Shown: positions 28,081-38,401 of the stretch, piece by piece
Layout of the letters: each line of letters opens with the position of its first letter
How positions within the stretch are numbered: position 1 is the first letter of the stretch
Source: Staphylococcus pseudintermedius
GTDB lineage: Bacteria; Bacillota; Bacilli; Staphylococcales; Staphylococcaceae
Length of the DNA: 64,000 bases
NCBI RefSeq assembly: GCF_001792775.2
Contig: NZ_MLGE02000005.1
Span: 1-64,000 of the forward strand
Reading direction: 5' to 3'
Program-made: the position numbers and the translations under genes
The notes under the pieces: generated by a model
What the model was told of the DNA's origin: nothing
Database searches by the model: none
Seen by the model: only the letters and a program-made list of their open reading frames with translations

Positions 28081-29782
28081 AAATACTGTCCTCCTCCTGA
28101 CTAATCGGGTTAGGAATTTTAATATAAATCGGGTCTTCACCGCGTTCTTGTAATTTACTCATCAAATTCGCCTTCGCAGCAAATGTCGGATTATAACGTA
28201 AATCTTCCAAACATTGCATTAACACATCATGACCTTCTGCACGTTCTTGCCACGTTTCCAATGTGCGATTCACGGTTTGCCATAACATCTCTTCATCACC
28301 TGTTGCTTTACCCAACGTTGAAACGAGATGGCCCAAATGATTGACAATGACATAATATTTAAAACGGTGCCATGCTTCATGATGCGTATACACGACCGGA
28401 CTGTCTGCGCTAATTTGGTGCGGAATCATCCCTTGTGCTGCGGCGATACGTTCAGAAACACAAATCCCTTCTAAATCGCGCACATAACAAACTGTCGGAC
28501 GCCCTTCTTCTAGCGCAACGAGTGTGTTTTGGACGTGTGCTTCGAGACTAATCCCTGTATGTGCAAATAATTCCAACATTGGCCAAATGACTTGATTTAA
28601 ATACACTGTCAGCCAATCTTCACGAGATAATCCACTGCGCAACCAAGCTTGGCCTAATTTTGACGTCGGCTCATCTGGCATCGTTTCAAATAAGCTTGCT
28701 AAGACGTGAATTTCTTCTAATGAGTCGTACTGTTCAATGCCTTCACGCACAATCATCGCACTATTGGCTAAAATATCTATCACCGCATCATTATCTGGTT
28801 GTAGCGCGCGGTAGCCTTGTTCAAACATCAATTTAAATGTCGCCGTTTCATATTCTGGTTTAATCGCTGCTATAATTTCTGCCGCATCCAATGTTCTCTC
28901 AATTTGTTCGAAGTCATTTGTTCTCACAAAATTCGTAATTTTAACTTGAATCGGCAACTTCAAATAAATATTCAACGCTTTTACGAATACTGTTCGCACA
29001 GATGACGTCGGATAAACGACATGGCCACGTTGTCCTAAGTCTTGAATCGTACCATTTGCGAGATGTTGCTGAATCGTCGGTTGTTGTTTGAGCACTTCAA
29101 TTTGATAAGGATGCACTGGCAGTAAACGATAGGTTACGGTATATTCATCTTCTTCAATTTGTGCAAGTTGACGCACAGTTTCATCAACACGCGCTTCATA
29201 ATTTGGCACATAACGTTCGACTAATAGAGCTGGATCCACCGCTAAGTAGTGCAGTTGGAACGCAACATGACATTCAGGCGCATATTGCTCAATATCTTCA
29301 TCAGTAAAGCCTGTAGCACTTTTCGGCGTCGGGTGAAAAGGATGGCCCAGATAAAGTGATTGTTCTGATGCGATATAATGATTCTGATGAGGTGGTGCAT
29401 GCCGTCTCGCTTGATCAAGATAACGTGTTGTTCGTGAAATACTGTTACATATATCTTGATAAACCGCTTCTACTATCGTAGTCTCAGTCTGAGAAGTTTC
29501 ATCGTACGCAATCGCTTCAAGTATATATCTGATTGCCTCAAGTGGTGTCAGTTGCGACACATGGCCGATACTCTCTAAGTAAACGGCTGAATCATACATG
29601 TGATGCCCCATTGATGAGACATAGCGCAACTTTCCACGTAGCGTCAAATCATCTTTTAAATTGATGTGCCATTGAGACGTCCCTTCTTTTTTAGGGCTAC
29701 AACCTTTTTCTCTAAAATAAATATTGAGCAGTCGTTCTAACGCAGCATGTTCCGCGCGTTTGTTCATCTTAAAGTTTTGCAC
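28064..29782 (-). CDS. sbnE: NIS siderophore synthetase SbnE
   Basis: IucA/IucC-family synthetase of 572 aa that condenses citrate with L-2,3-diaminopropionate. Conserved blocks are SEQSLYLGHPFHPTPKSATG, LPVHPYQIEVL, VYPTSSVRTVF with the KITNFVRTND segment, and TGISLEAHVQNTLVALEEG. GTG at 29782 is kept as start because the N-terminus MQN then aligns with the S. aureus protein as I remember it. GGAGG lies 12 nt upstream, rather far. An ATG at 29767, right after the sbnD stop, is an alternative. Confidence 0.92.
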   Translation of the reverse strand: MQNFKMNKRAEHAALERLLNIYFREKGCSPKKEGTSQWHINLKDDLTLRGKLRYVSSMGHHMYDSAVYLESIGHVSQLTPLEAIRYILEAIAYDETSQTETTIVEAVYQDICNSISRTTRYLDQARRHAPPHQNHYIASEQSLYLGHPFHPTPKSATGFTDEDIEQYAPECHVAFQLHYLAVDPALLVERYVPNYEARVDETVRQLAQIEEDEYTVTYRLLPVHPYQIEVLKQQPTIQQHLANGTIQDLGQRGHVVYPTSSVRTVFVKALNIYLKLPIQVKITNFVRTNDFEQIERTLDAAEIIAAIKPEYETATFKLMFEQGYRALQPDNDAVIDILANSAMIVREGIEQYDSLEEIHVLASLFETMPDEPTSKLGQAWLRSGLSREDWLTVYLNQVIWPMLELFAHTGISLEAHVQNTLVALEEGRPTVCYVRDLEGICVSERIAAAQGMIPHQISADSPVVYTHHEAWHRFKYYVIVNHLGHLVSTLGKATGDEEMLWQTVNRTLETWQERAEGHDVLMQCLEDLRYNPTFAAKANLMSKLQERGEDPIYIKIPNPISQEEDSIYETTD

Positions 29783-30974
29783 GTTGCTCTTTAACCTCCC
29801 AAAAACCCGTCAATATAGGGTTGATTTTTTGATTTTTAATGTGTGACGTCCATAATAGTGTGCTACTCAATGCGAAAATAACGCCCATCAGGATAAATGT
29901 CGTCGCCGGTGCGGTATAACTTGTTACTATTGCGCCACTCAAGCTACCGACGATTTGACCAACTACTAAGAAGCTATTCGTCGAGCCTACAAACGTCCCT
30001 TTCAGTTGGTGGTGACTCGCATTTACAACGACAAACATGACACTTTGAATGAGCGCACTATAAGTTAAACCTTGTAACACACGTGCGATACCTAGCATCC
30101 ACAGGTCTGTCACCACACCTTGCCAAAGCACACTGATGCCACATAAAATACTCGCAATAATATATACGTTTTTGACATAAGCTTTATCATTGAAGTAACC
30201 CCAAAAAGGGGCACTCATCATCGAAGCTGTCCAAAACGCTGACTGTAAAATTCCGACTGCCGCACGATCATCAATGTGAACATGGTTGACGCTACTCACT
30301 AATGGGGCCAAAGCAGTCATCATGCCATACATCGCAAAGTTCGCTAATACCCCGACGATTATAAAGCGACAAGTCAGTTGCGTACACAACAAACATTTCA
30401 TCGATTGTCGTACACTTTTTTTTACTTGTGGCCGTTCTGTATTCGCGTGCGTATGTGTCGTTTCAATTAAGAAAAAGACGCCCAGAATACTCATCAACAA
30501 AGTGATAAGACCGATCAAGAATAAGAGTGCTTGAAAACCGAGCACTGTCGCGAGCACGCCGCCAATCAGTGGACCTACGAGAGAGCCGGCACTCACAGCA
30601 CTTTGTAATTTACCGAGTACCGCGCCACGCTCAGATTCCGGGGCTTCACCACTCGCAAATGCACTCGAAGCTTCGACCACGCCACCGAATAAACCTTGCA
30701 ACAAGCGTACGAGTACAAATTGAAACGGTGTCGTACAAAAAGCCATTAATAAGAGACATAGCCCTAAGCCAAACAATGCACGCAACACCATCCATTTTCG
30801 GCTCAGTCGGTCACCGAGCTTTCCCCATAACGGAGAAGCTAACATCGTTGTGATTGCAGGCGCCGCAATAGCAATCCCACTCCACAACTGAATTTCAAAA
30901 ATGTTTAACTGTTTCAACGACGCTATATAGATTGGAAGTAATGGAACTAACACGGTCAAACCCGCTATGGCCAT
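29769..30974 (-). CDS. sbnD: Staphyloferrin B exporter SbnD (MFS)
   Basis: Twelve-helix major facilitator exporting staphyloferrin B. Visible are LWGKLGDRLSRKWMVLRAL (loop 2-3 signature), VLGKLQSAVSAGSLVGPLIGG (motif C) and a mid loop rich in His/Thr. The first standard start, ATG 30974, yields 401 aa and begins inside the first helix at MAIAGLTVLV. The frame stays open upstream to 31041 and encodes EQTWRRNFRTLWLGQF, which aligns with the S. aureus N-terminus. No ATG, GTG or TTG exists there; an ATA at 31025, behind AAAAGG, would give 418 aa, the size I recall for S. aureus SbnD. See findings. Confidence 0.9.
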   Translation of the reverse strand: MAIAGLTVLVPLLPIYIASLKQLNIFEIQLWSGIAIAAPAITTMLASPLWGKLGDRLSRKWMVLRALFGLGLCLLLMAFCTTPFQFVLVRLLQGLFGGVVEASSAFASGEAPESERGAVLGKLQSAVSAGSLVGPLIGGVLATVLGFQALLFLIGLITLLMSILGVFFLIETTHTHANTERPQVKKSVRQSMKCLLCTQLTCRFIIVGVLANFAMYGMMTALAPLVSSVNHVHIDDRAAVGILQSAFWTASMMSAPFWGYFNDKAYVKNVYIIASILCGISVLWQGVVTDLWMLGIARVLQGLTYSALIQSVMFVVVNASHHQLKGTFVGSTNSFLVVGQIVGSLSGAIVTSYTAPATTFILMGVIFALSSTLLWTSHIKNQKINPILTGFWEVKEQRAKL

Positions 30975-31002
30975 AAACTGACCGAGCCATAGCGTTCTGA
31001 AA

Positions 31003-32778
31003 TTACGTCGCCACGTTTGTTCTATGATTATCTGTCCTTTTCATTGGATTGGGGACACGACCGATACTCGATGGCATACTTCCACCACCGTCACCACGTT
31101 GATGCAACAATGGCAGTAAAATGCGTTTGAATGGCCATGTTTCTTGTGTAAAGATAATGCGTTCCACTTCTTCAGATGTCCCAGGTAACCAATCTATTGT
31201 GTCGAGGTGACGTTGCATCGTTTGTCTCAACTGTGTCATCAATTCCGTTTCAGATACTTTAAACACATCAACTAAAGCATCGACAATCGCATATAAATTA
31301 ACACTCACTGCTAACGTTTGAAAATAAGCAAAAAATGTTTCGATATCTTCATTTAATAGTGTGTTCGGTGTATCTTTTCTCACCGCATAGTTCGGCAGTT
31401 TAAAGCCTTGTGCTGTTAACCACTCTGGGAAAATGCGGACCGTATCATGATCTCGCAATACAAATTCCGCCACATGCCCTTCTCGAAAGACAACTAACAC
31501 ATTTTGACCGTGCAATTCAGGCAACACACCATATTTCATCAATGCGAGTGTCATCTTTAAAAATGCATCGCTCACTTGTTCAAACAATGCATTGATTTGT
31601 TCAGTCGTTGGATGGTCCGTCTCTAAAATGCGTTCATAGAGTGTCGACTCATGTGCAGCAAGTGCCGCCATCGAAGTGACCATCTGTGCATCTTTTATTG
31701 ACTCAGGATAGTGACGTAACTGCATAGTGAGGTGTCCCGATTGATCTTGAAAAATATCTTGTGCTTCATTCATGTACGACCACCACACCGTTTCATCACA
31801 CAACTTCACACGACCGTTCAATGACGTATCTTGAGCGATAATATCACGCAATAACGTTTCTCCTGCTTCACCATTTTTCATGTAACGTGTCGGCGTCAGT
31901 CTTAACGCACCAAGTGATTGCATTGAAAACGGTACTTTTAAATGCGTGAACGGCGCGGCTAATGGTATCAATGTGCGCATAGATGAAGACGAGAGGTATT
32001 GTCCCATCGTCACATCAAGCAAGACGACGATACCTTGTTTGATCTCTGCGCTAAATTGAACCGGCAAGACATGTTCGTATTGCCAAGGGTGTACCGGAAA
32101 AATGACATAGTCCTCAGTGTCATACCCTTTCTCAATGAGTGCTTGTTGACACCGAAGCAATGTGTCACCCCAAAACTGTGCGTACTGCTCATCTGTCGCA
32201 CCTTTACCTTGTATGACATGTGACTTTCGGATTGCCACAGTTTGTACGGCTAATGGTTGATGATATTCCGCTTGATACACAGCATAATCTTCTGCTGTCA
32301 ATCCTCTTTTTTCTTTTGCGACCGGATGAAAAGGCCTGTCTTTCAAACTGGCAAACTGTTCTGACAAGATGAATGGATGTTCACTCGCTTTAAATCCGTC
32401 ATATTGTGCCGTTAACTCGGTCACAGCTGCCTCCAGTCCCTCTGCAAAGCGCGCATGTGCCCACTCAGCCGCTAAATCTGCATTCATTGTGACAAATAAT
32501 TCCCACAATTCATGCACTGTCAAAGGCATACACGTTTTACTTTCAATATGGAACACTGCCTCTCCATTAGAGCGATACACATTCAGTCCACTGTAATAAA
32601 CTGGAATGAGCAACACAATCCCCTTTTTCTCATAACGTAAATACGTCTGTTGTTGTATCGTTAATCGTTCACTCGTCGATGCAATGCCACCTAAATCTTC
32701 AAATAATAACGCATCCACAAGGTCTTTTAATATGTATTGTTGTGCACGCGTTACATTGTGTTCGTGTTCACTTACCAT
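31003..32778 (-). CDS. sbnC: NIS siderophore synthetase SbnC
   Basis: Third IucA/IucC-family enzyme, 591 aa, performing the final amide bond with alpha-ketoglutarate-derived or decarboxylated intermediates of staphyloferrin B (order as established for S. aureus). Conserved blocks are LKDRPFHPVAKEKRGLTAED, FPVHPWQYEHVLPVQF, LSSSSMRTLIPL and ELHGQNVLVVF. ATG at 32778, eight nt after AGGAG, is preferred over the GTG at 32787. The C-terminal tail overlaps the N-terminal coding region inferred for sbnD. Confidence 0.93.
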   Translation of the reverse strand: MVSEHEHNVTRAQQYILKDLVDALLFEDLGGIASTSERLTIQQQTYLRYEKKGIVLLIPVYYSGLNVYRSNGEAVFHIESKTCMPLTVHELWELFVTMNADLAAEWAHARFAEGLEAAVTELTAQYDGFKASEHPFILSEQFASLKDRPFHPVAKEKRGLTAEDYAVYQAEYHQPLAVQTVAIRKSHVIQGKGATDEQYAQFWGDTLLRCQQALIEKGYDTEDYVIFPVHPWQYEHVLPVQFSAEIKQGIVVLLDVTMGQYLSSSSMRTLIPLAAPFTHLKVPFSMQSLGALRLTPTRYMKNGEAGETLLRDIIAQDTSLNGRVKLCDETVWWSYMNEAQDIFQDQSGHLTMQLRHYPESIKDAQMVTSMAALAAHESTLYERILETDHPTTEQINALFEQVSDAFLKMTLALMKYGVLPELHGQNVLVVFREGHVAEFVLRDHDTVRIFPEWLTAQGFKLPNYAVRKDTPNTLLNEDIETFFAYFQTLAVSVNLYAIVDALVDVFKVSETELMTQLRQTMQRHLDTIDWLPGTSEEVERIIFTQETWPFKRILLPLLHQRGDGGGSMPSSIGRVPNPMKRTDNHRTNVAT

Positions 32779-32789
32779 ATATGCCACTC

Positions 32790-33800
32790 CTAATAAAGAC
32801 TTAATGTTGTGCCTATATTTTCAGCTTGCGCACGTTGATAAATGAAGTACGCACTCGCAATGTCTTCAATCGCCATGCCCATTGGGTTTAATAAAATAAT
32901 CTCATCGTCATGTTCACGTCCGACTTTCTCACCTGTCACAAGTTGTCCGAGTTCAGCGTGTAACTGTTCTCGACTGAATAGACCGTCTTGAACGAGTTGA
33001 TGTATCGTTTTCTTTTCGCGATTACTTTGTGACCAATCATCTACGACAACTTTATCTGCTTTAATGAACACTTCTTTATGCACATCCATAATCGAAATGT
33101 TGCTGACGAAAGCGCCTTGACGTAACCAGTCGTATTCGATATACGGTTGATCCGTTACTGTACACGGAATGACAACATCCCCATTTTCAACAGCTTCACG
33201 TGCAGATTGCGCTTGAACCCATGTCATATCTGGTCGTTGCGCTGACCATTTTTCAATCATTTTTTGTGATGCTGCTTCAAATTGATCATATAAATATACC
33301 TTTTGAATATGATCAAACTGTTCAAGCATTGTTTGGAGCTGTTTGTCACCAATCAAGCCGCAACCGATAATCGTTAGGTTTTCAAAACCTGGCCGTGCTA
33401 AGTGACGTGCCGCAATCGCTGAAACAGCTGCTGTACGCATACTACTGATTAAGCTTGCTTCCATGACCGCAATCGGGTAGTTCGTTTCTGGATCATTTAA
33501 AATAATCACCGCACTAGCACGTTCGATTTGTCGCTTTGAGGGGTTGTCGTGTTTACTCCCAATCCATTTGATTCCAGATACTGAATGATCACCACCGATA
33601 TGACTTGGCATCGCAATAATACGGTCGGCGATATGACCATTTTCAGCATCTTGACGTAAATAAGGTTTCAACGGTTGGACAAAATCTTGATTTGCATGTG
33701 CCGTTAATGCTTCTGTTAATGCATCGACGTAAATTTGTGACTGTGCCCCTCCTGCTTGTTCAATGTCCGTACGATTTAAATACAATAATGGATGTTTCAT
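32790..33800 (-). CDS. sbnB: ACEGA dehydrogenase SbnB
   Basis: Ornithine cyclodeaminase/mu-crystallin family NAD-dependent dehydrogenase of 336 aa. SbnB oxidatively cleaves N-(1-amino-1-carboxyl-2-ethyl)-glutamate to alpha-ketoglutarate and L-2,3-diaminopropionate, two building blocks of staphyloferrin B. The Rossmann motif is IIGCGLIGDKQL, and the ARHLARPGF and SLISSMRTAAVSAIAARH blocks are typical. ATG at 33800 is chosen over the GTG at 33815 since the length then equals S. aureus SbnB. It lies 2 bp after sbnA. Confidence 0.93.
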   Translation of the reverse strand: MKHPLLYLNRTDIEQAGGAQSQIYVDALTEALTAHANQDFVQPLKPYLRQDAENGHIADRIIAMPSHIGGDHSVSGIKWIGSKHDNPSKRQIERASAVIILNDPETNYPIAVMEASLISSMRTAAVSAIAARHLARPGFENLTIIGCGLIGDKQLQTMLEQFDHIQKVYLYDQFEAASQKMIEKWSAQRPDMTWVQAQSAREAVENGDVVIPCTVTDQPYIEYDWLRQGAFVSNISIMDVHKEVFIKADKVVVDDWSQSNREKKTIHQLVQDGLFSREQLHAELGQLVTGEKVGREHDDEIILLNPMGMAIEDIASAYFIYQRAQAENIGTTLSLY

Positions 33801-33801
33801 A

Positions 33802-34885
<1,084 letters not shown>

Positions 34886-34921
34886 ACATTTATAATTTTT
34901 GTTGAAAAGATAAAATTATTA

Positions 34922-34974
34922 TTGACTTATGAGTTGAAATTCGACATACTTTAATTGATAATGATTCTCATTAT
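34922..34974 (+). promoter_or_regulatory. sirABC promoter with Fur box
   Basis: TTGACT (34922-34927) and CATACT (34945-34950) are spaced by 17 nt. A second Fur box, GATAATGATTCTCATTAT (34957-34974), follows, one mismatch from a perfect palindrome. The two divergent operons each have their own box. Confidence 0.85.
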
Positions 34975-35015
34975 TTTTGAAAATACCGATGATACATAGG
35001 AGGAAAGTTCATCTC

Positions 35016-35999
35016 ATGAATAAACTTTTACAGCTACTCGTTTTACCTTTAGTCTTATTACTCGTCTTATCTGCGTGTGGCAATTCAAGTCACAAAGAAG
35101 CGTCAGACAAGAAAGCAGATACAACAACAATTAAACACGCAATGGGAACGACTGAAATTAAAGGCGAACCTAAACGTGTTGTGACTTTATATCAAGGCGC
35201 AACGGATGTCGCAGTTTCTTTAGGTGTTAAACCAGTGGGCGCAGTAGAATCTTGGACACAAGCACCCCAATTTGAATACCTAAGAGATGATTTGAAAGAC
35301 ACGAAAAATGTCGGTCAAGAACCTGCGCCAAACTTAGAAGAAATCTCAAAATTAAAACCTGATCTCATTGTTGCTTCTAAAGTGAGAAACGAAAAAGTAT
35401 ATGATCAATTGTCAAAAATCGCCCCAACGATTACGACAGATACAGTTTATAAATTTAAAGATACAACTGAAATGATGGGGAAAGCTTTAGGGAAAGAAAA
35501 AGAAGCACAATCATTACTTCAAAAATATGATGATAAAGTGAAAGCATTCCAAAAAGATGCTAAAGCCAAATATGGTGATGCATGGCCTATTTCAGCTTCT
35601 GTCGTAAACTTCCGTGCTGACCAAACACGTATTTATGCTGGTGGTTACGCTGGAGATATTTTACAAGATTTAGGCTTTAAACGTCCTGAAGGTCAACAAA
35701 AAGAAGTGGATAAAGGGAAAGACATTATTCAATTAACTTCAAAAGAAAGTATTCCGTTGATGGATGCTGACCAAATCTTCATTTTCAAATCAGATCCTAA
35801 AGCAGCAGATGCCGACCTTGTACAAAAAACTGAACAAGAATGGACATCAAGCACAGAATGGAAAAACTTAGACGCTGTGAAAAAAGGACATGTCGTTGAT
35901 GGTGTAGATGAAATCACTTGGAACTTAGCAGGCGGTTACCAATCTTCACTTAAATTGATTGACGATTTATACGAAAAACTCGATATTAAAAAGCAATAA
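35016..35999 (+). CDS. sirA: Staphyloferrin B-binding lipoprotein SirA
   Basis: Iron-siderophore binding lipoprotein of 327 aa. The lipobox VLSAC puts the lipidated cysteine at residue 21. A Ser/Lys/Asp-rich linker precedes the class III binding fold (PKRVVTLYQGATDVAVSLGV to SSLKLIDDLYEKL). ATG at 35016 is used; AGGAGG is 12 nt upstream, longer than usual, but no nearer start is in frame. SirA captures Fe-staphyloferrin B for SirBC. It is divergent from sbnA. Confidence 0.95.
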   Translation: MNKLLQLLVLPLVLLLVLSACGNSSHKEASDKKADTTTIKHAMGTTEIKGEPKRVVTLYQGATDVAVSLGVKPVGAVESWTQAPQFEYLRDDLKDTKNVGQEPAPNLEEISKLKPDLIVASKVRNEKVYDQLSKIAPTITTDTVYKFKDTTEMMGKALGKEKEAQSLLQKYDDKVKAFQKDAKAKYGDAWPISASVVNFRADQTRIYAGGYAGDILQDLGFKRPEGQQKEVDKGKDIIQLTSKESIPLMDADQIFIFKSDPKAADADLVQKTEQEWTSSTEWKNLDAVKKGHVVDGVDEITWNLAGGYQSSLKLIDDLYEKLDIKKQ

Positions 36000-36015
36000 C
36001 ATAAGGAGTTACATT

Positions 36016-37011
36016 ATGTCGCTTAAACCGATACATCACTTATTTATCGCAAGTGCATGTCTTGTCATTGTATTGTTTTTAAGCCTAATGATTGGAAACA
36101 CGCTTGTATCACTGCCTCAGTTGATACAGGCGTTATTCCACTTTGACGGCCAAAACGATGTCCATACCCTTGTGACAGGTTCACGTGCTTCTCGAACAAT
36201 CATCGCCCTACTTACAGGTGCTGCCCTTGCAGTTGCAGGTCTATTCATGCAAGTGCTCACACGAAATGCGGTCGCTTCACCTGGACTGTTCGGTGTCAAT
36301 GCAGGCGCTGTCTTTTTTATCGTCACGGGCGTCACATTGATTCGTGTTCACTCATTTGAAGCACTCGTCGTGATGGCTTTTGTAGGCGCTATTCTCGTCA
36401 CGATACTTGTCGTCGGATTAGGCATGTTTAAACAAGCGCGTTTTACACCACAACGCGTCATCCTTGCCGGCGCATCAATTTCAATGCTGTTCACTGCCTT
36501 TACCCAAGGCATTTTAATTATGAACGAAACGAATCTCCAAGGCTTATTATTTTGGTTGAGTGGTTCTGTATCGTTGCGAAATATTTGGGATATACCGTGG
36601 ATGATAGTGATCATACTTTTGTTTCTCATTGCCGGATTTTTCATGGCACCACATCTCAATATTTTAATGACAAGCGATGAGATTGCGACAGGATTAGGTC
36701 AAAATGTAAAGCGCATCAAATGGGTGATCGTATTGATGATTAGTGTGCTTGCAGGGAGTTCCGTTGCACTTGCCGGTTCGATTATATTTGTCGGCCTCAT
36801 CATTCCAAATATTGCCAAACTCATACTGCCCCCTCGCTATCAGTTATTGATTCCATACACAGCATTACTCGGGTCTTGCTTAATGATCAGTGCAGATATT
36901 GTTGCGCGAGTCATCATTCGACCGCTAGAGCTACCCGTGGGCATTATTACAGGCATTTTGGGCGCTTTAGTATTGATATATCTTATGAAGAAGGGGATTT
37001 ACCGTGTATGA
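36016..37011 (+). CDS. sirB: Staphyloferrin B ABC permease SirB
   Basis: FecCD permease of 331 aa, with SRASRTIIALLTGAALAVAGLFMQ at the N-terminal half and GSIIFVGLIIPNIAKL at the coupling helix. The true start is ATG at 36016 (AAGGAG upstream); the frame extends back into sirA. It overlaps sirC by 4 nt (ATGA). No ATPase gene follows, so an outside ATPase is needed, most likely FhuC as shown for S. aureus. Confidence 0.94.
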   Translation: MSLKPIHHLFIASACLVIVLFLSLMIGNTLVSLPQLIQALFHFDGQNDVHTLVTGSRASRTIIALLTGAALAVAGLFMQVLTRNAVASPGLFGVNAGAVFFIVTGVTLIRVHSFEALVVMAFVGAILVTILVVGLGMFKQARFTPQRVILAGASISMLFTAFTQGILIMNETNLQGLLFWLSGSVSLRNIWDIPWMIVIILLFLIAGFFMAPHLNILMTSDEIATGLGQNVKRIKWVIVLMISVLAGSSVALAGSIIFVGLIIPNIAKLILPPRYQLLIPYTALLGSCLMISADIVARVIIRPLELPVGIITGILGALVLIYLMKKGIYRV

Positions 37012-38006
37012 AAAATGAGCGCTATAGTAAAGACAACATCTATCTATGCATCGGCCTCATCAGTCTTGTCATCGTAGGCTTGTTAAGCATGATGGTTGGA
37101 TCAGACGTCATTCGTTTTTCAGATGTCATCGCATATTTTATCAATCCAAGCGCGAGTGCTTATCAATTTACGTTAGAAGTTTTACGCCTTCCCCGCATTA
37201 CACTTGCGATTCTTGCAGGGACAGCGCTCGGTCTGAGTGGACTATTATTACAAAATGTCCTAAAAAATCCTATCGCTTCCCCTGATATTATTGGGGTCAC
37301 AGGGGGGGCGAGTTTAAGTGCTGTACTATTTATCACATGGTTTAGCCACTTAACCATTCACCTTCTTCCCCTTTTCGCCATCACGGGAGGAACGGTCGCG
37401 ATGTTCATCTTGATGTCATTTCAAATGAACTATCAAATTCGTCCCTCGACACTTATCATTATTGGCATCGCATTACAAACAGTACTCATGGGCATCACAC
37501 AAGGCCTATTACTCACAACCAAACAACTCTCGGCCTCTAAAGCTTATACGTGGCTCGTTGGGAGTTTATACGGCGCTTCTTTTCAAGACAGTCTCATCTT
37601 ATGTGGCGCACTGCTCTTGATGACACCTCTGTTATGGGTCATCATACCACGCATGAAAATTGCTGCTTTAAATGAATCTGTCGCAACAGGACTCGGTCTA
37701 CATATACAACAAACACGACTGTTACAAATTATCGTCGCGACACTACTCGTATCCATCGCTATTAGTTTTGTAGGGAACATTGGCTTTATCGGGTTGATTG
37801 CACCCCATATCGCTAAAACACTGATTCGAACAAGTACAATCAAACAATTCATCATGACCGCTTGTATCGGTGCCATTTCGCTTATGGTGGCTGACTTAAT
37901 CAGTCGCACACTCTTTTTACCGAAAGAAGTCCCAGCCGGTGTATTCATCGCAGCATTTGGCGCGCCATTCTTTATCTATTTATTACTCACTGTCAAAAAA
38001 CTATAG
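37008..38006 (+). CDS. sirC: Staphyloferrin B ABC permease SirC
   Basis: Second FecCD permease, 332 aa; pairs with SirB. Typical blocks are LRLPRITLAILAGTALGLSG, LLLQNVLKNPIASPDIIG and GFIGLIAPHIAKTLI. The start at 37008 overlaps the sirB stop, a coupling usual for FecCD pairs. It ends the operon; a strong terminator follows. Confidence 0.94.
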   Translation: MKNERYSKDNIYLCIGLISLVIVGLLSMMVGSDVIRFSDVIAYFINPSASAYQFTLEVLRLPRITLAILAGTALGLSGLLLQNVLKNPIASPDIIGVTGGASLSAVLFITWFSHLTIHLLPLFAITGGTVAMFILMSFQMNYQIRPSTLIIIGIALQTVLMGITQGLLLTTKQLSASKAYTWLVGSLYGASFQDSLILCGALLLMTPLLWVIIPRMKIAALNESVATGLGLHIQQTRLLQIIVATLLVSIAISFVGNIGFIGLIAPHIAKTLIRTSTIKQFIMTACIGAISLMVADLISRTLFLPKEVPAGVFIAAFGAPFFIYLLLTVKKL

Positions 38007-38021
38007 ACGTCACGATATCAC

Positions 38022-38073
38022 AAAAACGGTTGCAGATGAGAAATTCCCCTTCTCTCCTACAACCGTTTTTTTA
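38022..38073. terminator. sirABC terminator
   Basis: AAAAACGGTTG and CAACCGTTTTTTT form an 11-bp perfect stem around a C/T-rich loop, 15 nt after the sirC stop. Confidence 0.85.
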
Positions 38074-38101
38074 TGTGAGTTATTATTTTTTGACTTCGAT
38101 A

Positions 38102-38230
38102 TTGCTTAACTCAACCGAACTGAGTTGAGCCAAGACTCCTAGAATGTACGGCACAATTCTAATTGTCGTAATCACTCAACTTCCACTCTTCCACAAAAGA
38201 AAATGAAGCGTGATTGAGTTGAAAATGCAA
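38102..38230. repeat. Hairpin repeat, copy C (degenerate)
   Basis: The ends are TTGC...TTAACTCAA and TTGAGTTGAAAATGCAA, an imperfect inverted repeat. An AAGACTCCTAG block lies at 38132-38142 and an internal hairpin, CTCAACCGAACTGAGTTGAG, near the left end. It shares TTGC/GCAA ends and a GACTCC core with copies A and B. Confidence 0.5.
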
Positions 38231-38289
38231 ACAAATACAGTAATTTCTACTTTACAAGTTTTCAACGATTAGATTCACCACACCTCAGA

Positions 38290-38353
38290 TTGCAAAAACC
38301 AACCGCGACTCCTGAGGGATCAGCCCTAGGAAAAGCGTCGGTTGGTTTAGCAA
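38290..38353. repeat. Hairpin repeat, copy A
   Basis: A compact inverted repeat: TTGCAAAAACCAACCG pairs with CGGTTGGTTTAGCAA. The interior holds GACTCCTGAGGGATCAG and CCCTAGGAAAAGCG. It sits between sirC and mntR. The core resembles hairpin repeats common in Bacillaceae intergenic regions (GACTCCTGCGGGA, from memory). Confidence 0.75.
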
Positions 38354-38401
38354 TATACAAAGATTCACTATCTCCATCATATAACCGAAAAATTGATAAA
38401 A

